Source: a beta proteobacterium AAP99 (GTDB taxonomy: Bacteria > Pseudomonadota > Gammaproteobacteria > Burkholderiales > Burkholderiaceae_C). Taken from it: a stretch of 64,000 nt of DNA. Each line of letters opens with the position of its first letter. The first letter of the stretch is position 1. The notes under the pieces are model-generated. The model ran no database searches, was not told the origin of the DNA, and saw only the letters and a list, made by a program, of their open reading frames with translations. The position numbers and the translations under genes are program-made. Shown here piece by piece: positions 1-8,679 of the stretch. The stretch is taken from positions 22,252-86,251 of the forward strand of contig LJIA01000021.1 in assembly GCA_001295775.1 (NCBI GenBank). The letters are read 5' to 3'.

Positions 1-1
1 C

Positions 2-2419
2 CGCGGTGTGGAGTTCGACCAGTACCCCGCCGAACTGCTTTCCGGTGCCACGGTCTACAAGACGCCTACCGCGTCGCTGCTCGGTCAGGGCCTGTCCGGC
101 ACCATCGATCTCCATACCGTGCGCCCACTGAATGCGTCGGGCCGCACCATCGCTGTGAACTACCGCGACGCCAAGAGCGGCATCGGCCTGGCCCAGCAGG
201 GCAATGGCGATCGCTTCAGCATCGCCTACATCGACCAGTTCATGGACCGCAAGCTCGGTGTTGCGCTGGGCTACGCCCGTCTCGATGACAAGGGCGCCGA
301 GTTCAGCCGCTTCGAAGTCTGGGGTGTGGCCAACAACGTCGCTGGCCCCGGCGGTCAGACCGGCAACGCACCCGGCGGCTTCAACGCCTGGGTCGACAAG
401 ACCACCTTCAAGCGTGACGGCTTCGCCGGCACCGTGCAGTTCAAGCCCAACAAGGTCTGGAACAGCACGCTGGACATGTTCTATTCCAAGTCCGACGAGC
501 GCAAGCTGACCCGCGGCTTCCAGGCCCCGATCGGCTTCTCCAGCGCCGGCGGCTACGACCCCGGCGGCAACCTGACCGCAGGCACCCTGGTCGGTGGCAA
601 CTGGGTGAGCGGCACCTTTGACAACTTCAAGGGCGTAGTCCGCAACGACTCGCAACAGACCGAGATCACCCTGAACTCGTTCGGCTGGAACAACAAGCTG
701 AACCTCGGTGACTGGACCGTCGACGTCGACCTGAGCACCGGCAAGGTCAAGCGCCGCGGCGGCGTGCTCGAAACCACTGCCGGCCTGGCCGGCAGTGCCA
801 ACCCCTCGCTGCCTGGCGAAACCATCAGCTGGACCGGCTTCAACGGCACCGGCAGTGGCGTGCAGAACGCCCGCTACACGACCAGCCGCAACTACGCTGA
901 CCGCGGTCAGGTCGGTCTGACCGACGTGATGGGCTGGGGCGGTGGCGCAAGCCTGCCGCAGGCCGGCTACTCCAAGCTGCCCTTCGTCGATGACAAGATC
1001 AATGCCGTGCGCGGCAGCGTGAAGCGCGCTCTTCCGGACGGCTGGTTCTTCTCCACAGCTGAAGTCGGCCTCAACTACACCGATCGCGAAAAGGTCCGTG
1101 CCTACGTCGAAGGTCGCCTGGTCATCCCGGGTGGCAACCCCTTCGCCTCCGTGGCCGTGCCCGGCAGCGGTGTCGCAGGCATCCCCCAACTGGGCGGCTT
1201 CCAGGTCGTGACATGGGATCCGAGCGGCTCGGTCGGCAGCATCTATCAGGTTGCAGCCAAGCTCGTGCCGGACGTCAACCAGAAGGACTGGCGTGTTAAC
1301 GAGAAGGTGACCACGTTGTTTGGTCGCCTCGACATGGACACCACCCTCTTCGGCATGCCGGTGACCGGCAACGCCGGCGCGCAGTTCGTGAACTCGGACC
1401 AGTCCTCCAGCGCGTTCTCGACCGACGGCGGCACTTGCCCGAACGATGTATGTGCTCGCCAGCGTGTGGGTTCGGGCAAGAAGTACTCGGACATCCTGCC
1501 GGCGGCAAACGTCAAGTTTGATCTGGGCGATGACACCGCGCTGCGCTTCGCCGTCGCCAAGGTGCTTGCTCGTCCGACCATGAATGACATGCGTGCAAGC
1601 CTCGGATTTGGTGTCAACAGTTCGCCCAACAGCGACTTCCCTGGGCAGCCTGGCAATCGCCAGCCGCGCATCGAAGGTGGTTCTGGTAACCCACTGCTTG
1701 AGCCGTTCCGCGCGAATGCGATCGACCTGTCGCTGGAGAAGTACTACGGCAACAAGGGGCAACTGTCTGCTGCCGTGTTCTACAAGGATCTGGACACCTA
1801 CATCCTGAACACGACCCGCGTGTTTGACTTCGCGCCCTTCCTGAGCGCGAGCAGCCCGCGTCCGCCCTCCGGCTCCACCGTCGGTCTGCTGACGCGTCCG
1901 GAGAATGGCTCGGGCGGTTCGATCCAGGGTTACGAGCTGGGTGCTTCGCTGCCGCTCTCGCTGCTGACGCCGCACCTCGATGGTTTTGGCCTCTTCGCGA
2001 ACTACGCCAACACCACGAGCAAGGTACGACTGCCGTCCAGCGGCGTTCGTGGCACCGATCTGGGCTCCAGCACGATCCCGCTGCCCGGTCTGTCGAAGAT
2101 GACCGCCAACCTGGCCGCCTACTACGAAAAGAACGGCTTCCAGATTCGCGTCGCCCGGAACTTCCGTTCAGACTTCGTGGGTGAAGTCTCTGACATCTTC
2201 GGTGACCGCCAGCTCACCTACGTGAAGGGTCAGGCCTACACGGACGCACAGATCGGCTACGAGTTCCAGCGTGGTGTGGCCAAGGGGCTTGGCGTGCTGT
2301 TCCAGGTCGCCAACGTCAGCAAGACGCCGTTTGTGCGCTACAAGGGTGATAAGTCGAACATCATCGAGAACTCGCCCGGCAGCCAGACCTGGTACCTCGG
2401 TATCAACTACAAGCTGTAA
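2..2419 (+). CDS. TonB-dependent outer membrane receptor (5' end outside window)
   Basis: The reading frame is open from the window edge, so the signal peptide and most of the plug are missing. The first residues (RGVEFDQYPAELLSG, then VYKTP and GTIDLHTVRPL) match the end of the plug domain of the Xanthomonas/Caulobacter-type TonB-dependent receptors (TIGR01782 style). The remaining ~750 residues look like a 22-stranded barrel: alternating aromatic strands, long Gly/Asn-rich loops, and a terminal strand ending WYLGINYKL. Such receptors import large substrates, often oligosaccharides, across the outer membrane using TonB energy. The adjacent halogenase-family gene and the sugar-catabolic genes favour a carbohydrate substrate, which is inference. 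A strong terminator follows, so the halogenase probably has its own promoter or depends on read-through. Confidence 0.93.
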   Translation, partial: RGVEFDQYPAELLSGATVYKTPTASLLGQGLSGTIDLHTVRPLNASGRTIAVNYRDAKSGIGLAQQGNGDRFSIAYIDQFMDRKLGVALGYARLDDKGAEFSRFEVWGVANNVAGPGGQTGNAPGGFNAWVDKTTFKRDGFAGTVQFKPNKVWNSTLDMFYSKSDERKLTRGFQAPIGFSSAGGYDPGGNLTAGTLVGGNWVSGTFDNFKGVVRNDSQQTEITLNSFGWNNKLNLGDWTVDVDLSTGKVKRRGGVLETTAGLAGSANPSLPGETISWTGFNGTGSGVQNARYTTSRNYADRGQVGLTDVMGWGGGASLPQAGYSKLPFVDDKINAVRGSVKRALPDGWFFSTAEVGLNYTDREKVRAYVEGRLVIPGGNPFASVAVPGSGVAGIPQLGGFQVVTWDPSGSVGSIYQVAAKLVPDVNQKDWRVNEKVTTLFGRLDMDTTLFGMPVTGNAGAQFVNSDQSSSAFSTDGGTCPNDVCARQRVGSGKKYSDILPAANVKFDLGDDTALRFAVAKVLARPTMNDMRASLGFGVNSSPNSDFPGQPGNRQPRIEGGSGNPLLEPFRANAIDLSLEKYYGNKGQLSAAVFYKDLDTYILNTTRVFDFAPFLSASSPRPPSGSTVGLLTRPENGSGGSIQGYELGASLPLSLLTPHLDGFGLFANYANTTSKVRLPSSGVRGTDLGSSTIPLPGLSKMTANLAAYYEKNGFQIRVARNFRSDFVGEVSDIFGDRQLTYVKGQAYTDAQIGYEFQRGVAKGLGVLFQVANVSKTPFVRYKGDKSNIIENSPGSQTWYLGINYKL

Positions 2420-2436
2420 GCACCTTGGTGTAAGAC

Positions 2437-2475
2437 AAACCCTTGTCGGCCCCGCGCCGGCAAGGGTTTTTTTTT
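2437..2475 (+). terminator. Rho-independent terminator after the TonB receptor gene
   Basis: Arms AAACCCTTGTCGG (2437-2449) and CCGGCAAGGGTTT pair with one G-T wobble, and a run of nine T follows (2467-2475). It lies 17 bases after the stop codon. Confidence 0.9.
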
Positions 2476-2543
2476 GTCGGCACCCAGGCGGCGCTGGTTC
2501 AATCAGGCAGTAGGCCCGCACGTACGCCGGGCCAGGCAGTTCC

Positions 2544-4100
2544 ATGAATTCCGAGACTTCTCAGCACATCAAGAACATCGTCATCGTGGGCGGCGGCACC
2601 GCCGGCTGGATGGCAGCGGCCGCGTTTGCCAAGCTGCTGCGCGGTGGTTTCAACATCACCCTGGTGGAGTCCGACGAGATCTCCACGGTGGGCGTGGGCG
2701 AAGCGACGATCCCGCCGATCCAGAACTACAACAAGGTGCTGGAGATCGACGAGGACGAGTTCGTCCGGGAGACCCAGGGCTCCTTCAAGCTGGGCATCGA
2801 GTTCGTCAATTGGGGGCGCATCGGCGAGCGCTACACGCACGGGTTTGGCCGATTCGGCCAGGATCTGTACACCGTGCCCTTCGAGCAGTACTGGCACAAG
2901 CTCTTCGCCGCGGGCAAGGCGGCGGATATTGCGGAGTACTCGATCACCCGCATGGCTGCAGCCGCAGGCAAGTTCAGCCGGCCGCAGCTGGAGCTGCGCA
3001 ACTCACCGTTGTCGGAGATTGCCTACGCGTTCCACTTTGACGCTGGCCTGTACGCCCGCTTTTTGCGCCGCTATGCCGAGGCGCGTGGCGTGCGTCGTAT
3101 CGAAGGCAAGATTCTTGAGGTGCAGCGCTCAGCGGCGACCGGACATGTGAGCGGCGTGCGTCTGGAGAGTGGCAGCGTGGTCGCAGGCGAGTTCTTCATC
3201 GACTGCTCGGGTTTTCGTGGTTTGCTGATCGAGCAGACCCTGCAATCGGGCTACGAGGACTGGACACACTATCTGCCTTGCGACCGGGCGATCGCGGTGC
3301 CGACGGCCTCCGTGGAACCGCCGATTCCCTACACGCGCGCCACCGCCCACGCCGCGGGCTGGCAGTGGCGCATTCCGCTGCAGCATCGCGTGGGTAACGG
3401 TCACGTGTTCTGCAGCCAGCACATGAGCGAGGACGAAGCCACGGCCGTGCTGCTGGCCAACGTGCAGGGTGAGGTACTCGCCTCGCCACGCACGCTGAAG
3501 TTCGTCACTGGCATGCGCAAGACGCCGTGGAAGCACAACGTGGTGGCCGTAGGCCTGTCCAGCGGCTTCATGGAGCCGCTGGAGTCCACGAGCATCCACC
3601 TGATCCAGACGGCGATCGCCCGGATCATCAACTTCTTCCCGGATCGCGAGTTCAGCGCGGCGGACATTGACGAGTACAACCGGATTACGCGCCTGGAGTT
3701 CGAGAGCATCCGCGACTTCCTGATCCTGCACTACCACGCCAATCAGCGCGATGACTCCGCCTTCTGGCGCGCCTGCCGCGCGATGGACGTACCCGCGAGC
3801 CTGAAGATGCGCATGGCGCTGTATGAGAGCCGCGGGCGGATCTTCCGCGAAGGGGCGGAACTCTTTTCAGAGGTGGCCTGGCTGCAGGTGATGCATGGCC
3901 AGGGGCTGCGACCTGCCAGCCACCACCCACTGGCCGACCTCGTGCCGACGGAAGACGCGGAGCGCTATCTGGCCAGCGTGCGGCAGGTGATCGCCAACTG
4001 CGTGGCCGGCATGCCGACGCATGCCCAGTACATCGCGGCGCACTGTGCAGCCCGGCGGGCCGCCGATCCGCTGCATGGGATGGCTCAATCCGCGGCGTGA
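2544..4100 (+). CDS. Flavin-dependent tryptophan halogenase family protein
   Basis: 518 aa, a normal length for the family. The N-terminal FAD-binding motif GGGTAGW is at about residues 17-22. The family signature WxWxIP is present as WQWRIP (272-277). K82 in the FKLGIEFVNW segment lies where PrnA/RebH carry the catalytic lysine that forms the chloramine. E346 in FMEPLEST matches the conserved glutamate beside it. All known active-site features are therefore present, and the protein should be an active FADH2-dependent halogenase needing a flavin reductase partner, none of which is visible nearby. The substrate cannot be read from sequence. Family members in TonB-receptor/sugar loci have mostly unknown roles, and some related enzymes halogenate free indole. 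The gene lies 125 bases downstream of the TonB receptor and shares its strand. Confidence 0.9.
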   Translation: MNSETSQHIKNIVIVGGGTAGWMAAAAFAKLLRGGFNITLVESDEISTVGVGEATIPPIQNYNKVLEIDEDEFVRETQGSFKLGIEFVNWGRIGERYTHGFGRFGQDLYTVPFEQYWHKLFAAGKAADIAEYSITRMAAAAGKFSRPQLELRNSPLSEIAYAFHFDAGLYARFLRRYAEARGVRRIEGKILEVQRSAATGHVSGVRLESGSVVAGEFFIDCSGFRGLLIEQTLQSGYEDWTHYLPCDRAIAVPTASVEPPIPYTRATAHAAGWQWRIPLQHRVGNGHVFCSQHMSEDEATAVLLANVQGEVLASPRTLKFVTGMRKTPWKHNVVAVGLSSGFMEPLESTSIHLIQTAIARIINFFPDREFSAADIDEYNRITRLEFESIRDFLILHYHANQRDDSAFWRACRAMDVPASLKMRMALYESRGRIFREGAELFSEVAWLQVMHGQGLRPASHHPLADLVPTEDAERYLASVRQVIANCVAGMPTHAQYIAAHCAARRAADPLHGMAQSAA

Positions 4101-4288
4101 TGCCACCCAACCAGAGCGATCTTCAACAAACAAATTCAAGGCTGGCGTGCGTAACAATGCTACAAAGACCGGCCTTCGACGAACAACAACACGGATGTAG
4201 TCGCAAGCTTGAGTCAGTGACCTGCCGGGATTCGCGACCAAGACCGCCACAAGCGGCCGCCGATAGAGCGATAGAAAAAGGATAGAGG

Positions 4289-6148
4289 ATGGCTTTTTCC
4301 GACGGTGCACGTCTGCTGGCCGACATTGGCAGCACCTTCGCCCGATTTGCCGTGGAGCGCGAGCGCGGACGCTTCGAGCGGCTTGAGACCCTGCGCTGCG
4401 CCGACTACCCGGACTTCGGCAGTGCGCTGAAGGCCTACCTTGCCATGGTCGAGGACATGGACGTGCGTCACGGCGCAGTGGCCATCTCCAACCCGGTCGA
4501 GGGTGACCTCGTCCGCATGACCAACTATCACTGGCAGTTCTCGATCGAGCAGACCCGGCTGGACTGTGGTCTGGACACGCTGCTGGTGGTGAACGACTTC
4601 ACCGCATTGGCCGTGGGCGTGCCACACCTGCGCGAGGACCAGCGCCGCCAGATCGGCGGCGGGCAGGCGCGGGCGCGCAGCGTGATCGGCCTGCTCGGTG
4701 CAGGCACCGGCCTGGGTGTATCGGGCCTGATTCCGGCCGACGACGGCTGGATCTCGCTGGGCTCCGAAGGTGGCCATGTCAGCTTCTCGCCGACCGACGA
4801 GCGCGAAGCCGCGATCCTTGAGTTCGCCTGGACGCAGTACTCGCACGTGTCGGCCGAGCGTCTGCTCTCCGGCAGCGGTCTGGAGCTGATCTACAAGGCC
4901 CTGTGCCATCTCGCCGGCAAGCCTGCCGAGGTGCTGAGTGCGCTGGACATCACCAGCCGCGGGCTCTCCAAGCAGTGCGCTCTGTGCGAGCAAACGCTCG
5001 AGGTGTTCTGCGGCATGCTCGGCGCGGTGGCAGCCAACCTCGCCGTGACGCTGGGTGCCTTTGGTGGCATCTACATTGGCGGCGCGATTGTTCCGCGCTT
5101 GGGCGAGTACTTCGATCAGTCGGCCTTCCGCCGCCGCTTCGAAAGCAAGGGCCGCTTCTCCGGGTTCGTGGCCAGCATCCCGACCTACGTGATCACCGCC
5201 GATCAGGCCACTTTCATTGGCGTGGCCGCGATTCTGGATGCACAGCTGCGCAAGCGCAGCGGCGGCGCCTCCATTCTGGATCGGATTCGTCAGCTGCACC
5301 GCGAGCTCTCGCCGGCAGAGCGCCGCGTGGCCGATGTGGTGCTTTCGCGCCCGCGCTCGATCCTCAATGATCCGATCATGGAAATTGCGCGCGCGGCCGA
5401 TGTGAGTCAGCCGACCGTGATCCGCTTCTGCCGCACGCTCGGTTGCGAAGGCCTGTCGGACTTCAAGCTGCGTCTGGCTTCCAGCCTCACGGGCACGATC
5501 CCGGTCACGCACACGCAGGTGACTGTGGAAGACACCGCGCTGGAGCTCGGTGCCAAGGTGCTGGGCAACACGGCCAGCGCCATCCTGCAGATCCGCGATC
5601 AGCTCAATCGCAAGGCGATCGATCAGGCGATCGAACTGCTGCTCAAGGCCAAGCGCATCGATTTCTACGCGGTCGGCAACTACGGCATCGTGGCCGAGGA
5701 TGCGCAGTACAAGTTCCTGCGCTTCGGTCTGCCAACGGCTGCACACACCGAACCCCGCCTGCAGCTGATGGCTGCCAATGTGCTTACGCCTGACGATGTG
5801 CTGGTCGTGATCTCCAGCACGGGCCGCATCCCCGAGCTGAACGCCGCGGTGGATGCAGCGCTGGAGCGAGGTGCCCAGGTCGTGGCCATCACAGCGAATC
5901 AATCGCCCCTCTCCAAGAAAGCGACCATCACGATCGCGCTGGATCACTCTGAAGACGTGGCCACCCAGGTGCCGATGATCAGCCGTGTGCTCTATCTGCT
6001 GGTGATCGACATCCTCGCGGTCGGCGTGGCCATGCGCGCCGGCTTGACCGATGAGCTCGGAACCAGCGAACTCGCCGAGGCGATGGACCCCAGCGAGGCC
6101 GGCTCGGAACACCGGCTCGCGCGCATGGTGTCGCACAGCCAGCGCTGA
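4289..6148 (+). CDS. glk: Bifunctional glucokinase / RpiR-family (HexR-like) regulator fusion
   Basis: 619 aa with two parts. Residues 1-325 are a bacterial glucokinase (Glk family): phosphate-binding ADIGSTFARFA near the N-terminus, the GLLGAGTGLGVSGLI nucleotide loop and EGGHVSF. Residues about 326-400 form an RpiR-type helix-turn-helix (AERRVADVVL, then DVSQPTVIRFCRTLG). Residues about 455-590 are a SIS sugar-phosphate-binding domain (VGNYGIVAEDAQYKF, VVISSTGRIPELNAA). The same fusion is known in Burkholderia and relatives. It phosphorylates glucose to glucose-6-phosphate, and the C-terminal half likely senses an Entner-Doudoroff intermediate such as KDPG and represses the operon. The start was chosen at ATG 4289, preceded by GGATAGAGG. 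eda and pgi follow on the same strand. Confidence 0.95.
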   Translation: MAFSDGARLLADIGSTFARFAVERERGRFERLETLRCADYPDFGSALKAYLAMVEDMDVRHGAVAISNPVEGDLVRMTNYHWQFSIEQTRLDCGLDTLLVVNDFTALAVGVPHLREDQRRQIGGGQARARSVIGLLGAGTGLGVSGLIPADDGWISLGSEGGHVSFSPTDEREAAILEFAWTQYSHVSAERLLSGSGLELIYKALCHLAGKPAEVLSALDITSRGLSKQCALCEQTLEVFCGMLGAVAANLAVTLGAFGGIYIGGAIVPRLGEYFDQSAFRRRFESKGRFSGFVASIPTYVITADQATFIGVAAILDAQLRKRSGGASILDRIRQLHRELSPAERRVADVVLSRPRSILNDPIMEIARAADVSQPTVIRFCRTLGCEGLSDFKLRLASSLTGTIPVTHTQVTVEDTALELGAKVLGNTASAILQIRDQLNRKAIDQAIELLLKAKRIDFYAVGNYGIVAEDAQYKFLRFGLPTAAHTEPRLQLMAANVLTPDDVLVVISSTGRIPELNAAVDAALERGAQVVAITANQSPLSKKATITIALDHSEDVATQVPMISRVLYLLVIDILAVGVAMRAGLTDELGTSELAEAMDPSEAGSEHRLARMVSHSQR

Positions 6149-6219
6149 ACCTCATTCAATCGACCGTCGGGATCCGGGGGAGGGACCCGGTCTGGCGCGT
6201 TCAAGAAAGCAGAACAGAG

Positions 6220-6855
6220 ATGCAGATCGATATTGACGCACTGATGGGCGACGGGCCGGTGATTCCGGTCATCGTCATTGACGATGTGGCGCAAGCCAAG
6301 CCGCTGGCGCAGACCTTGGTGGATGCTGGCGTACGCGTACTGGAAGTCACGCTGCGCACGCCCGCTGCGCTGGCTGCGATCGAGGCGATGCGCAGCGTCG
6401 CCGGGGCCATCGTCGGCGCCGGGACGGTGACCACGCCGGAGGCGATGCGTCAGGCCGTGGACGCAGGCTCGCAGTTCATGGTGTCTCCGGGGCTGACCCC
6501 CAATCTTGCGGCCGCGGCGCGCGATGTTGCGGTGCCCTTGCTGCCCGGAGTGGTCACGCCCTCCGAGGTCATGCAGGCGCTCGATGCGGGCTTCACCCGC
6601 CTGAAGTTCTTTCCGGCGGAACCTATGGGCGGCGTTCCGGTGCTCAAGGCCTACGCGAGCGTGTTCCGGGACGTGCGATTCTGTCCGACAGGAGGCATCA
6701 CACTGCAGTCGGCGCCGAGTTTCCTGAGCCTGCCCAACGTCGTCTGCATCGGCGGTTCCTGGTTCGTGGCGCCGGCTGACGTGGCCGCAGGCCGCTGGGC
6801 GCAGATCGGAGCGCAGGCCCGCGAGGCCGCGTCTCTGGCGCGTCCAAAGCATTGA
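6220..6855 (+). CDS. eda: 2-dehydro-3-deoxy-6-phosphogluconate (KDPG) aldolase
   Basis: 211 aa, typical length. It cleaves KDPG to pyruvate and glyceraldehyde-3-phosphate, the last specific step of the Entner-Doudoroff pathway; some family members also act on 4-hydroxy-2-oxoglutarate. E42 and R46 in LEVTLRT, the GAGTV strand, SPGLTPNL, PGVVTPSEV and the Schiff-base lysine K129 in RLKFFPAEP are all present, as is the phosphate loop PTGGI. It sits 71 bases after glk-hexR and 19 bases before pgi, consistent with one sugar-catabolic operon. The edd and zwf genes that complete the pathway are not in the window. Confidence 0.96.
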   Translation: MQIDIDALMGDGPVIPVIVIDDVAQAKPLAQTLVDAGVRVLEVTLRTPAALAAIEAMRSVAGAIVGAGTVTTPEAMRQAVDAGSQFMVSPGLTPNLAAAARDVAVPLLPGVVTPSEVMQALDAGFTRLKFFPAEPMGGVPVLKAYASVFRDVRFCPTGGITLQSAPSFLSLPNVVCIGGSWFVAPADVAAGRWAQIGAQAREAASLARPKH

Positions 6856-6874
6856 GTGCAGCACCGGAGCACCC

Positions 6875-8527
6875 ATGACCCCGCTCGCTCAGATTCCCGC
6901 ATGGCAGGCACTGCAGGCTCAATGCGAATCGCTTGGCGCCAGCAGCCTGCGCGAACTCATGCGCGCGGATCCAATGCGCTTCGACCACCTCAGCGCACAG
7001 TTCGACGGCGCCGGAGCCCACATCCTGCTGGACTACAGCAAGCAGCGCGTGGACGGCCGCACCATGACGCTTCTGGACGAATTGATGCAGGCGCGCGCAT
7101 TACGGCCCGCGGTGAGCAGCCTGTTCGGCGGAGCGCCGCTCAACACCACCGAAGGGCGCGCCGTCATGCACATGGCCCTGCGCGGCGAGGCGGAGGATCT
7201 TTACCAGGCCGACGGCACGCCGGTCATGCCCGACGTCCTGCAGGTTCGCGAGCGGATGCTGGCGTTTGTCGACAGGGTTCGCGCAGGGCAGTGGGTGGGC
7301 GCCACTGGCGCGGCCATCAGCGATGTGGTGAACATTGGCATCGGCGGCAGCGACCTCGGACCGCAGATGATGGTGCAGGCGCTGGAACCCTATTGCAGCG
7401 GCCCGCGCACGCACTTCGTCTCCAACGTCGATGGTGCGCATCTCAAGGGTGTGCTCAAGCAGCTCGATCCGGCACGGACCCTGTTCGTGATCGCGAGCAA
7501 GACCTTCACCACGCAGGAGACGATGGCCAATGCGCGCAGCGCGAGGCAGTGGCTCGTAGGGCATCTGGGCGAAGCGGCCACCCGCCAGCACTTCGTCGCC
7601 GTCTCCACGAACGGGCGCGAAGTGGCGTCCTTCGGCATCGACCCGGCCAACATGTTCGGCTTCTGGGACTGGGTGGGTGGCCGCTATTCGGTCTGGTCCT
7701 CGATCGGTCTGCCGGTAGCGCTTGCCTTGGGGAGCGCGCACTTCCGTGCCATCCTGGCGGGTGCCCGGGCGATGGATCTGCATTTCCGCGACGCGCCTTT
7801 CGAACACAACCTGCCGGTCGTGATGGCGGCCATCGGTCTGTGGAACATCAACTTCCTCGGTCTGGATGCGCTGGCGATTGCACCCTACGCACAGAATCTC
7901 TCCCGCTTCGCCGCGCACCTGCAGCAGCTGGACATGGAGAGCAACGGCAAGCGCGTTCAGATCGACGGTCAGGCGGTCAGTTATGCCACTGGGCCATTGG
8001 TCTTCGGCGAACCCGGAACCAATGCGCAGCACGCCTACTTTCAGTGGCTGCACCAGGGTCCGAAGGTGGTCCCGGTGGACTTCATCCTTGCGGCGCAAAC
8101 CGAGAGCGGTCTCGAGGACCAGCACCGCCTGCTCGCGGCCAACTGTTTTGCGCAATCCGAAGCCCTGCTGCGTGGCAAGACCGCTGAGGAGGTCCGGGCG
8201 GATCTGATTGCAGGTGGCATGGCACCCGCGGAGGCGGAGCGGCTGACGCCGCACCGCAGCTTCCCGGGCAACCGACCCAGCTCGACCCTGCTGGTTCGTC
8301 GGCTCGACCCGGCCACCCTCGGTGCGCTGCTCGCCCTGTATGAACACAAGGTCTTCGTTCAGGGGCTGGTCTGGGGCATCAACTCCTTTGACCAGTGGGG
8401 CGTGGAGTTGGGCAAGCAGCTGGCCACACCGATCGCGGCCGGCTTGCAACCCGGCGCTGCGCTCGGTCTGCATGACTCGTCCACACTGGGCCTGATGCAG
8501 CACTGGCAGCGACTGCGAGGGCAGTGA
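6875..8527 (+). CDS. pgi: Glucose-6-phosphate isomerase
   Basis: 550 aa, the usual length of bacterial Pgi. It interconverts glucose-6-phosphate and fructose-6-phosphate in the cytoplasm. Both family signatures are visible: GGRYSVWSSIGLP in the middle and VWGINSFDQWGVELGK near the C-terminus. IGIGGSDLGP and the SKTFTTQET phosphate-binding strand are also present. The start ATG at 6875 has a GGAG six bases upstream, just after the eda stop. Its place behind glk and eda suggests it feeds fructose-derived sugar back to glucose-6-phosphate for the Entner-Doudoroff route, or feeds gluconeogenesis. Confidence 0.97.
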   Translation: MTPLAQIPAWQALQAQCESLGASSLRELMRADPMRFDHLSAQFDGAGAHILLDYSKQRVDGRTMTLLDELMQARALRPAVSSLFGGAPLNTTEGRAVMHMALRGEAEDLYQADGTPVMPDVLQVRERMLAFVDRVRAGQWVGATGAAISDVVNIGIGGSDLGPQMMVQALEPYCSGPRTHFVSNVDGAHLKGVLKQLDPARTLFVIASKTFTTQETMANARSARQWLVGHLGEAATRQHFVAVSTNGREVASFGIDPANMFGFWDWVGGRYSVWSSIGLPVALALGSAHFRAILAGARAMDLHFRDAPFEHNLPVVMAAIGLWNINFLGLDALAIAPYAQNLSRFAAHLQQLDMESNGKRVQIDGQAVSYATGPLVFGEPGTNAQHAYFQWLHQGPKVVPVDFILAAQTESGLEDQHRLLAANCFAQSEALLRGKTAEEVRADLIAGGMAPAEAERLTPHRSFPGNRPSSTLLVRRLDPATLGALLALYEHKVFVQGLVWGINSFDQWGVELGKQLATPIAAGLQPGAALGLHDSSTLGLMQHWQRLRGQ

Positions 8528-8548
8528 CTTCGGCCTGCGACGATCAAT

Positions 8549-8566
8549 CTCAGGGCAGACCCTGAG
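8549..8566 (+). terminator. Perfect 7-bp hairpin after pgi, no T tract
   Basis: CTCAGGG (8549-8555) and CCCTGAG (8560-8566) are perfectly complementary around CAGA, 22 bases after the pgi stop. There is no following T run, so it is a weak or Rho-assisted terminator at best. Confidence 0.35.
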
Positions 8567-8679
8567 CAGGTGCGGCGCCCGATGCAGTCGATGCATCGGA
8601 ACTCTTGGCATGCGCAAGGGTTCTTCAGCGCTGAGCCCTTTGTTAACCTGATCGGCTTCGCTCGAACCGACTCCTCCCG

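Noticed and set aside
4101..4288. HexR-type operator upstream of glk
   Set aside because: No convincing palindrome of the HexR kind was found in the 188-base gap; TGTAGTCGCAAGC is too weak.
4214..6136. A 640-codon open frame on the minus strand across the glk-hexR gene
   Set aside because: It mirrors the glk-hexR codons; the translation is low in hydrophobic patterning and rich in His, Arg and Gln. The plus-strand protein has complete family motifs.
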